Source: CAZDOD01 sp964506935 (GTDB taxonomy: Bacteria; Desulfobacterota; Zymogenia; Zymogenales; Zymogenaceae). Taken from it: 9,012 nucleotides of DNA. Below, piece after piece: positions 1 through 5,329 of the stretch. A program made the position numbers and the translations under genes. Numbering within the stretch: the stretch's first letter is position 1; each line of letters starts with the position of its first letter. Under the pieces are notes generated by a model. It saw nothing but the letters and a program-made list of their open reading frames with translations. It was not told the DNA's origin and did no database searches. The stretch spans positions 1 through 9,012 of the forward strand of contig CAZDOD010000117.1 of the NCBI GenBank assembly GCA_964506935.1, read 5' to 3'.

Positions 1-633
1 GAGGAGAACATAGTCGAAAGTCTGGAGGAGATAGAAGGGACATTTTCTGACGAAGAACCAGAGGAGATGGATGTATCTCTATCCGGCGTCGAGGCCGAAG
101 AGGAGGCCGAGATAGAAGGGGCAGGCGAATTCGATTATGAAGAGGTCGATTCGGATAAATTTGAAGATGAGATGGGCATACTCAAAGAGACCTTCAATTC
201 GGATCTGGACATAAAGGAGATAGCCGAAGAGATAGTTGACTCCACAGAGGCCTTAGAATTGGAACTTCACGACGAAACTCAAGAAGATGAGATCGACACA
301 TACCCGCAAGAGGAAGAAGAAGCCTTTGAGATGGAGGGAGTAAACATCTCTACGGAGACCATCGCCGATATATATGTAAAACAGGGATATTTTAATAAGG
401 CACTCTCGATATACGAGGAGCTGAGTACCGCCTATCCCGGAAGGCAGAATCTAAAAGACAAACTTGAATATGTAAATAAAAAAATAGCGGAGAAAAAGGG
501 GGGCGTCGAGGAGTCCAAGGCTATCGAGGAAAAGACATTTGCAGAGACCGTCTTCGACAAAGATACCATCCAGAAAAACATAGAGAAATTGGGGAGATGG
601 CTGATGAACATCCGAGAGTATAAAAAAATATGA
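1..633 (+). CDS. TPR protein with acidic linker, 3' end only (5'-truncated by window)
   Basis: The reading frame is open from base 1 to the TGA at 631-633 (210 codons), so the ATG at 67 is probably internal and the true start lies upstream. The first ~105 visible residues are an extremely acidic, probably disordered linker with few Lys or Arg. A TPR-like helical hairpin follows, reading TIADIYVKQGYFNKALSIYE (window codons ~119-138), with the expected small and aromatic residues. Next comes a Lys/Glu-rich, probably coiled stretch. The protein ends in LGRWLMNIREYKKI, and my impression is that a W-L-x-x-I tail of this kind recurs in such TPR proteins. There is no membrane segment in the visible part, so it is probably a cytoplasmic scaffold. 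The same acidic-linker plus TPR layout recurs in the gene at 5330-7693. The roadblock gene follows 198 bases later. The exact function is unknown. Confidence 0.85.
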   Translation, partial: EENIVESLEEIEGTFSDEEPEEMDVSLSGVEAEEEAEIEGAGEFDYEEVDSDKFEDEMGILKETFNSDLDIKEIAEEIVDSTEALELELHDETQEDEIDTYPQEEEEAFEMEGVNISTETIADIYVKQGYFNKALSIYEELSTAYPGRQNLKDKLEYVNKKIAEKKGGVEESKAIEEKTFAETVFDKDTIQKNIEKLGRWLMNIREYKKI

Positions 634-711
634 CATCCCTCAATCTATATTCAATTTTACTTGGGCAGGCATACTAAAGATAAATCAAATTTCACAAATT
701 TTTTTGGATAT

Positions 712-800
712 ATCGGATATAGATATTTTTGGGGGATCTAAAACGGTTGGGAACTCACTTTGTAATTAGACAAGGGTGATTTTCTATTAGGATCGGATAT
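712..800. repeat. 9-bp direct repeat (ATCGGATAT) in the gap before the roadblock gene
   Basis: ATCGGATAT occurs at 712-720 and again at 792-800, with starts exactly 80 bases apart, inside the 198-base AT-rich gap between the truncated TPR gene and the roadblock gene. The first copy is also part of an 11-base palindrome (ATATC-G-GATAT, 710-720). It could be a regulator site or chance in AT-rich DNA. I found no convincing -35/-10 pair in this gap. Confidence 0.3.
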
Positions 801-831
801 TTATCTTCGGCAATACCGTTTATTGTGTTAA

Positions 832-1194
832 ATGATCAGTTTCAAAGACGTCTTAGAGGAAATAGTGGAAAGGGTACCCAAGAGCCTTACCGGGATGATC
901 ATCGGAAAGGACGGTGTCATCGTCGAAATGTATCAAAACGCCAACAGCAGCCTGGATGCCGATCTCCTTGGGGCGGAGTACTCCGGTGTCATGTTGGAAG
1001 TCCAGAAGTTGGTCTCGATCTTCCATATGGACAACCTCTGGGACATTACTATTTCGCTTAAAAATCTCATCATCATAATTCATCTGATATCTGAAGACTA
1101 TTATTTCATTAACATCCTTGCTCAGGGCTCAAATGAGGGCCTGGGGAGGTATAAAACGAGGGTAGGTTCATTGAAGCTACGCGAATTACTTTGA
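832..1194 (+). CDS. Roadblock/LC7 domain protein (MglB-like)
   Basis: This 120-residue protein is a single roadblock/LC7 domain. The N-terminal helix (SFKDVLEEIVERVPKSLTGM, residues 3-22) leads into the strand IIGKDGVIVEMY, then a central helix around 49-64. The strands DITISLKNLIIIIHLI (71-86) and YYFINILA follow, and the C-terminal helix (GRYKTRVGSLKLREL) resembles that of MglB. In this family, homodimers bind or regulate small Ras-like GTPases; MglB is the GAP for MglA in Myxococcus polarity control. No MglA-like GTPase is visible here. The ATG at 832 is chosen because the domain begins right after it, but there is no Shine-Dalgarno sequence upstream (AT-rich, ending TGTTAA). An upstream GTG at 825 is in another frame. 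A terminator follows the stop. The family call is firm; the pathway is not. Confidence 0.85.
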   Translation: MISFKDVLEEIVERVPKSLTGMIIGKDGVIVEMYQNANSSLDADLLGAEYSGVMLEVQKLVSIFHMDNLWDITISLKNLIIIIHLISEDYYFINILAQGSNEGLGRYKTRVGSLKLRELL

Positions 1195-1219
1195 CGGTTC
1201 GTCGGGGCCTTTTTAGCTT
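1191..1219 (+). promoter_or_regulatory. Possible sigma70-type promoter for aroQ, overlapping the roadblock stop codon
   Basis: TTGACG (1191-1196) matches the -35 consensus at five of six positions and overlaps the TGA stop of the roadblock gene. TAGCTT (1214-1219) follows after a 17-base spacer but matches the -10 consensus at only three positions. A start near 1226 would fall in the loop of the terminator hairpin, so the new transcript would lack the 5' arm and could not fold the terminator. The weak -10 keeps this tentative. Confidence 0.3.
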
Positions 1220-1220
1220 G

Positions 1221-1242
1221 GCTGCTTTGCGCAGCTTTTTTT
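1221..1242 (+). terminator. Rho-independent terminator after the roadblock gene
   Basis: GCTGC (1221-1225), a 5-base loop TTTGC and GCAGC (1231-1235) form a perfect 5-bp, mostly G-C stem, followed directly by seven T (1236-1242). This is a compact intrinsic terminator that would end transcription of the roadblock gene. The aroQ start codon begins only 19 bases after the T tract, so aroQ needs a promoter overlapping this element or transcription that reads through it. A smaller 4-bp hairpin (GACG-GTT-CGTC, 1193-1203) precedes it without a properly placed T tract. Confidence 0.75.
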
Positions 1243-1261
1243 CTTTTGGGGTTTTTAAAAA

Positions 1262-1699
1262 ATGAAAATCTTGGTTATAAATGGGCCGAATCTCAACATG
1301 CTCGGCAAGAGGGAGCCGGAGATATACGGCAAATACACATATCAAGACCTCGTAAAGTTCATCGAGGATACCGCAAAGTCGCTATCTCTTGAGGTCGAGG
1401 TATTCCAGTCGAATTCCGAGGCCGAACTAATCGGAAAAATTCAAGCCGCCTCAAATATCGGCGGGATAGTAATCAACGCCGGTGGCTATACCCACACCTC
1501 CATAGCGATAAGAGACGCTCTTTTGTCAACGGGTATCCCTATCGTCGAGGTTCATCTTTCGAATATCTTCGCGAGGGAGGATTTCAGAAAAAAATCTTAC
1601 ATCTCTGATATAGCCGAGGGCGTCATCTCGGGCTTTGGGAGGGAGGGTTACCGTTTTGCACTTTCTGCCATCAAGGATATTTTGAAAGAGCGGGGATGA
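1262..1699 (+). CDS. aroQ: 3-dehydroquinate dehydratase, type II
   Basis: This cytoplasmic enzyme dehydrates 3-dehydroquinate to 3-dehydroshikimate, the third step of the shikimate pathway. At 145 residues it has the normal length for the dodecameric type II family. Visible motifs are INGPNLNMLGKREPEIYG (6-23) with the lid Arg17 and catalytic Tyr22, INAGGYTHTS (71-80) with Asn72 and His78, Asp85 in RDAL, VEVHLSNIFARE (96-105) with His98, and Arg109 in the FRKKSY segment. Two variations from the usual consensus stand out: the common QSNHEGE is QSNSEAE, and the common RHHS is RKKS. The catalytic residues are kept, so it should be active. The ATG at 1262 matches the family's N-terminus; only a GGGG 10 bases upstream could serve as a ribosome site. 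The stop overlaps the pepP start in ATGA, which suggests coupled translation. Confidence 0.96.
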   Translation: MKILVINGPNLNMLGKREPEIYGKYTYQDLVKFIEDTAKSLSLEVEVFQSNSEAELIGKIQAASNIGGIVINAGGYTHTSIAIRDALLSTGIPIVEVHLSNIFAREDFRKKSYISDIAEGVISGFGREGYRFALSAIKDILKERG

Positions 1700-2766
1700 C
1701 AAGTGATAGGATAGATCGACTAAGGGCGCTTTTCGGGGAACTTGTGATTTCCGGCGTCATTATTACCGACATGAAAAACGTCCGTTATTTTTCAGGTTTT
1801 ACCGGAAGCGAGGGAACTCTAATAATAACCGAGGATGGCGGCCTGTTCTTGACCGACGGCCGTTATACCACCCAGGCCTCCCGCGAGGTAAAGGCTTTTG
1901 AAACAAAAGAATACAAAAAGAAGACCGACGGGATCGCCGATGCCGTAAAGGAGTTCGGCACAAAAAGGGTCGGTGTTGAATCCCACAACATGACTCTATC
2001 CCTCTTCGATGACCTTGTTGGTCTTATGAGCGGGATCGAATTGATCCCCCTGAAAAAGAACCTTTCGGAACTTCGGATGATCAAAGGGGATGAGGAGCTT
2101 GTCTTTATCAAAAGGGCGATCAAAATGTCAGAGGACGCTCTCAACGAGGTAATCCCGATGATCTCACCCGGTGTAAGCGAGGGAGATATAGCAACCGAGC
2201 TCGAATATGCCATGAAGGTGCGGGGCTCGGGGCCGCTCCCCTTCCCCATCATCGTGGCCTCGGGCGAGCATGGGTCGCTCGTCCACGCAAGGCCGGGGCC
2301 AAAGGAGGTCAGGTCGGGGGAGCTTCTGATCATCGACTTCGGTGCCGAAAATCAAGGCTACGCCTCCGATGAAACCGTTACATTCATGATAGGAGAAAAA
2401 CGCGACCGCGAGCGTGATATATATGAGGTCGTCAGGGGGGCACAGCGCGAGGGTATAAATAGAGTCAGGCCGGGAGTTTCGGTAAAGGAAATAGACAAGG
2501 TCGTTCGAGATTTTATCTCGGACAGCGGATTCGGGGATTTCTTCACCCACGGTACGGGTCACGGTGTGGGGCTTGATGTCCACGAGCCGCCTCATATCAG
2601 CTCTTTGGGGGACGGTTTTCTCTCCTCTGGGATGGTGATAACGGTCGAACCCGGCGTTTACATCCCCGGATGGGGAGGAATTCGTATCGAGGACATGGTA
2701 CTGGTTTCCGAGGAGGGGCCGGAGCTATTGACAACCTTCTCGAAATCATTTAGAGTATTGCCCTGA
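1696..2766 (+). CDS. pepP: Xaa-Pro aminopeptidase, peptidase family M24B
   Basis: This is a cytoplasmic metallo-aminopeptidase predicted to release an N-terminal residue next to proline. It has 356 residues, typical of the short bacterial form. Residues ~5-125 are the creatinase-type N-terminal domain (MKNVRYFSGFTGSEGTLI), and ~130-350 form the pita-bread catalytic domain. The five metal ligands are all present: Asp214 (IIDFGA), Asp225 (SDETVTF), His289 (THGTGHGVGLDVHE), Glu318 (TVEPGVY) and Glu332 (RIEDMVLV). His197 in VHARP and His296 match the further active-site histidines. The ATG at 1696 overlaps the aroQ stop by 4 bases, with a purine-rich AAAGAGCGGGG just upstream. It could instead be a prolidase (pepQ), since sequence alone separates the two poorly. 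It sits 44 bases before efp, and a pairing of pepP with efp is seen in many bacteria. Confidence 0.92.
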   Translation: MTSDRIDRLRALFGELVISGVIITDMKNVRYFSGFTGSEGTLIITEDGGLFLTDGRYTTQASREVKAFETKEYKKKTDGIADAVKEFGTKRVGVESHNMTLSLFDDLVGLMSGIELIPLKKNLSELRMIKGDEELVFIKRAIKMSEDALNEVIPMISPGVSEGDIATELEYAMKVRGSGPLPFPIIVASGEHGSLVHARPGPKEVRSGELLIIDFGAENQGYASDETVTFMIGEKRDRERDIYEVVRGAQREGINRVRPGVSVKEIDKVVRDFISDSGFGDFFTHGTGHGVGLDVHEPPHISSLGDGFLSSGMVITVEPGVYIPGWGGIRIEDMVLVSEEGPELLTTFSKSFRVLP

Positions 2767-2798
2767 TTTTCTAAGTCAAACTTTTACAGGTTTTTTTC

Positions 2799-2802
2799 GG
2801 AG
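2799..2802 (+). promoter_or_regulatory. Ribosome binding site fixing the efp GTG start
   Basis: GGAG at 2799-2802 lies 8 bases before GTG 2811. It supports the GTG start, which gives the standard EF-P N-terminus. It is one of the few clear Shine-Dalgarno sequences in this window. Confidence 0.7.
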
Positions 2803-2810
2803 TTGTTCAA

Positions 2811-3374
2811 GTGTATTCAACATCAGATTTCAGAAAGGGATTAAAGATCGAGCTCGATGGGAAACCATACATAATGGTGGATTTTTTACATGTCAAGCCC
2901 GGAAAAGGCGGGGCATTTGTAAGAACCAAGCTCAGGAATCTCGCAACCGGAGCCGTCATCGAAAGGACATTCCGTTCGGGTGAAAAGGTCGAGAGGCCCG
3001 ATCTTGAGGAAAAGGAGATGCAGTATCTATATAGGGACGATGATGGTTATCAATTCATGGACATGGAAACCTTTGACCAGGTCTTTATCACATCGGATCA
3101 GGTCGGAGATTCCGCGGATTATCTGAAGGAAGGGCTCGAATTGACCGTCCTCTACCATGACAACCAGCCGATCTCTTTAGAGCTCCCCAATTTTGTAGAA
3201 CTCAAGATAATAGAGACCAAGCCCGGAGTCAAGGGTGACACGGCAAGCGGCGGATCAAAGCCCGCAAAGCTTGAGACGGGGTTGGTCGTGCAGGTCCCCT
3301 TGTTCCTTGGGGAGGGGGAAGTCCTCAGGATAGACACGAGGACCGGTGAGTATATTGAGAGGATCTCAAAATAG
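2811..3374 (+). CDS. efp: Elongation factor P
   Basis: EF-P binds ribosomes stalled on consecutive prolines, between the P and E sites, and promotes peptide bond formation. The 187-residue length is standard, with three beta-barrel domains: KOW-like N-terminal domain (~1-63), central OB domain (~67-125) and C-terminal OB domain (~130-187). The tip loop HVKPGKGGAFVRTKL (27-41) carries Lys32, equivalent to the modified Lys34 of E. coli. The sequence does not show which modification system acts, and no epmA or epmB is in view. The C-terminal signature (GVKGDTASGGSKPAKLETG, then VQVPLFLGEGEVLRIDTRTGEY in two parts) is classical. The start is GTG. It lies 44 bases after pepP with no terminator between, and 31 bases before accB, so it is probably co-transcribed with both. 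Confidence 0.97.
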   Translation: MYSTSDFRKGLKIELDGKPYIMVDFLHVKPGKGGAFVRTKLRNLATGAVIERTFRSGEKVERPDLEEKEMQYLYRDDDGYQFMDMETFDQVFITSDQVGDSADYLKEGLELTVLYHDNQPISLELPNFVELKIIETKPGVKGDTASGGSKPAKLETGLVVQVPLFLGEGEVLRIDTRTGEYIERISK

Positions 3375-3395
3375 TTTTGGCCGGATAGTTACGAC

Positions 3396-3402
3396 GGAGA
3401 GG
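3396..3402 (+). promoter_or_regulatory. Ribosome binding site deciding the accB start
   Basis: GGAGAGG at 3396-3402 lies just before ATG 3406, with the GGAG part 6 bases away. It favours this start over an in-frame ATG at 3346, which would overlap efp and add 20 residues unlike any biotin carrier N-terminus. Confidence 0.75.
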
Positions 3403-3405
3403 CAA

Positions 3406-3819
3406 ATGAATTTAAAAGAGATAAAAGACATTATTAAGCTCATCTGTGATAACAACATCGCCGAGATCGACATTGAGAGATCAGGGGAAAGGCTCCGTAT
3501 AAGGCGAAATGTTGGGGGTGACATCAGGACGAAAAATTCCGCGGTCGAATCCCCAAAGAGTGTCCCCGAGGACAGGGAACTTCTGGCCGTAACATCTCCT
3601 CTGGTGGGGACCTTCTACCGTTCCGCATCTTTGGATTCGCCCCCCTTTATTGAGGTCGGGTCCGAAGTCCGAAAGGGCGATGTGCTCTGCATAGTCGAGT
3701 CCATGAAGCTCATGAACGAAATCGAGGCCGAATTCGACGGCGTTGTTGTATCGATCCTCGTCGAGAACGGCCAGCCGGTGGAATATGGGCAGACACTCTT
3801 TCTCGTAGAACCCCTTTAG
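3406..3819 (+). CDS. accB: Biotin carboxyl carrier protein of acetyl-CoA carboxylase (BCCP)
   Basis: This protein carries the covalently bound biotin that moves carboxyl groups from biotin carboxylase to the carboxyltransferase in the first committed step of fatty acid synthesis. From ATG 3406 it has 137 residues. The N-terminal segment (MNLKEIKDIIKLICDNNIAE) is the usual AccB helix. A short linker of about 25 residues (36-60), with little of the Pro/Ala richness often seen, leads to the biotinyl domain (~60-137). That domain has SPLVGTFYRS, the hairpin CIVESMKLMNEIEAEF with biotin attachment at Lys101, and a C-terminal strand pattern ending LFLVEPL. The motif reads ESMKLMN rather than EAMKMMN, a common variant. 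Folding requires the birA ligase encoded elsewhere. accC follows 17 bases later, as is usual. Confidence 0.95.
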   Translation: MNLKEIKDIIKLICDNNIAEIDIERSGERLRIRRNVGGDIRTKNSAVESPKSVPEDRELLAVTSPLVGTFYRSASLDSPPFIEVGSEVRKGDVLCIVESMKLMNEIEAEFDGVVVSILVENGQPVEYGQTLFLVEPL

Positions 3820-3836
3820 TCAAAAACACATAAAAA

Positions 3837-5171
3837 ATGTTTGACAAGGTCCTTATCGCCGACAGGGGTGAAATCGCCGTAAGGATAATGCGCACCCTCA
3901 AAGAATTGGGTATAAAGTCGGTTGTGGCTTATTCAAAACCCGATCAGGACTCCCTTCCGGTTATCTTGGCGGATGAGTCGGTCTGTATCGGTCCCGCGGA
4001 CATAAAAAAAAGCTACCTCAATTTCTCGGCTATTTTGGCAGCCGCGAAAGTCACCGGAGCACAGGCCGTTCATCCCGGATACGGCCCTCTGTCCGAGAAC
4101 TTGGAATTCGTCGAGGCGTGCCGGGATTCAAAGCTTATCTTCATCGGGACATCCGTCGATTGTATGTCGCTCATGGTCGATAAGCTCTCCGCCAAGAGGG
4201 AGGCCAGATCGGCGGGCATAGCCGTTGTTTCAGGAAGCGAAGCTCCCGTGGAGGATGAAAGAGAGGCCCTGGCCATCGCGGACTCACTCGGTTTCCCCGT
4301 GATCCTAAAAGCCGTCGGCGGCGGCGGTGGGAGGGGAGTCAAGGTTGTTCCTGAGAGGGTGGATTTTCTCGAAGCCTTCAGTCAGTCCAAAAAGGAGGCT
4401 CGTGACTATCTCAAGAATCCGGGTATCTATGTCGAAAAATATTTAAAAAACGCAAGACATATTGAGTTCCAGATCATTTCCGATCTTGGGGGTAACGTAA
4501 TTCATCTCGGCGAGAGGGATTGTACGATCCAGAGGCGATACCAGAAGATTATCGAGGAATCCCCTTGTGCCGCAATAGGTAAAGAGTTGAGGAGTGAAAT
4601 GGGGGAGGCAGCTATAAAATTCGTCCGCTGTGTAGGCTACTCAAACATCGGAACGGTCGAATTTTTGCTGACAAATGATAATAATTTCTACTTCTCGGAG
4701 ATGAATACAAGGATACAGGTGGAACACACTGTCACCGAGATGGTCACCGGAATTGACGTTGTCAAAGAACAGATACGACTTGCGGCGGGCGAGAGTCTGG
4801 AGATCAATCAGGCCGATATTGAGTTCAAAGGTCACGGTATCGAGTGCAGAATAATGGCGGAAGACCCGTTTCACTTCACCCCCTCGTCGGGCAAGATCAC
4901 TCAATACATCCCACCGGGCGGGCCCGGGGTCAGGGTGGATTCAGCTATATACCCGGGGGCATTCGTTAATCCCCACTATGATTCTCTGATCGTAAAGCTG
5001 ATAACCATCGCCCCCAATCGAGAAAAATCGATCAACAGGATGAAGAGGGCGTTGTCGGAATTCATTATCGAGGGCATAGAGACAACCATACCCTTCTGTG
5101 AAAAGATTATGAAGGACCCCACATTCACTTCGGGTTATGCCGATGGGAGTTTTATAGAGAAATATTTATAG
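3837..5171 (+). CDS. accC: Biotin carboxylase subunit of acetyl-CoA carboxylase
   Basis: This enzyme carboxylates biotin on AccB using ATP and bicarbonate. The 444 residues match a stand-alone biotin carboxylase, with no carboxyltransferase or biotinyl domain fused. Order: N-terminal biotin-carboxylase domain (~1-114), ATP-grasp domain (~115-320) with Lys116, Lys158 and the glycine-rich loop GGGGGRG (161-167), and C-terminal domain (~335-440). Catalytic and metal residues are present: Lys237 (RRYQK), Glu275, Glu288, Asn290, Arg292, Gln294 and Glu296 (EMNTRIQVEH), and Arg338 (ECRI). Three near-invariant spots differ: IADRGEIA for IANRGEIA, HPGYGPLSEN for HPGYGFLSEN, and VEHTVTE for VEHPVTE. 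All three are plain in the codons. The ATG at 3837 matches the family start, but its upstream sequence is A-rich with no Shine-Dalgarno. accA and accD are not in the window. Confidence 0.94.
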   Translation: MFDKVLIADRGEIAVRIMRTLKELGIKSVVAYSKPDQDSLPVILADESVCIGPADIKKSYLNFSAILAAAKVTGAQAVHPGYGPLSENLEFVEACRDSKLIFIGTSVDCMSLMVDKLSAKREARSAGIAVVSGSEAPVEDEREALAIADSLGFPVILKAVGGGGGRGVKVVPERVDFLEAFSQSKKEARDYLKNPGIYVEKYLKNARHIEFQIISDLGGNVIHLGERDCTIQRRYQKIIEESPCAAIGKELRSEMGEAAIKFVRCVGYSNIGTVEFLLTNDNNFYFSEMNTRIQVEHTVTEMVTGIDVVKEQIRLAAGESLEINQADIEFKGHGIECRIMAEDPFHFTPSSGKITQYIPPGGPGVRVDSAIYPGAFVNPHYDSLIVKLITIAPNREKSINRMKRALSEFIIEGIETTIPFCEKIMKDPTFTSGYADGSFIEKYL

Positions 5172-5274
5172 TTTTTTACCTCTAATCGACGTATCCATGT
5201 ACAAATTTATATTTAAGATTGTAGAAGATCAAATTATCAGTATTTCCCGTTTTTAGGAAAAGTGCCTATAAGTA

Positions 5275-5303
5275 TTGACTTTTTTACTACAATATAGTAT
5301 TTT
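5275..5303 (+). promoter_or_regulatory. Possible sigma70-type promoter for the TPR gene
   Basis: TTGACT (5275-5280, five of six consensus bases) is followed after 17 bases by TATTTT (5298-5303, four of six). TATAGT at 5293-5298 is a better hexamer but its spacer is only 12 bases. Either way the mRNA leader would be about 20-25 bases and AT-rich. It lies in a 158-base gap after accC that has no clear terminator hairpin. Confidence 0.45.
5285..5299. repeat. Inverted repeat TACTA-N5-TAGTA inside the promoter region
   Basis: TACTA (5285-5289) and TAGTA (5295-5299) are perfect inverted arms around CAATA. They fall between the putative -35 and -10 elements of the TPR gene, a typical place for an operator. 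The arms are short and AT-rich, so chance is possible. Confidence 0.3.
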
Positions 5304-5329
5304 TCTAAAGTTAAAAGTAATTTTTTGCC

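Noticed and set aside
67..69. ATG 67 as the start of the left TPR gene
   Set aside because: The same frame is open to base 1 and encodes the same acidic composition upstream, so the gene is cut by the window edge.
1193..1214. Hairpin GACG-GTT-CGTC as a second terminator
   Set aside because: The stem is only 4 bp and is separated from the T run by GGGGCC, so it is not a functional intrinsic terminator design.
1863..2595. Long reverse-strand open frames across pepP
   Set aside because: They lie opposite a gene with all five metal ligands intact, and their translations are Ser/Pro/Arg-rich without recognisable motifs, as expected for antisense shadows.
3346..3405. Longer accB start at ATG 3346
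   Set aside because: It overlaps efp by 29 bases and adds 20 residues foreign to AccB, while ATG 3406 has a good ribosome site and the usual MNLKEIKD start.
3837..5171. AccC as part of a pyruvate or propionyl-CoA carboxylase
   Set aside because: The 444-residue length, lack of fused domains and adjacency to accB fit a stand-alone acetyl-CoA carboxylase subunit better.
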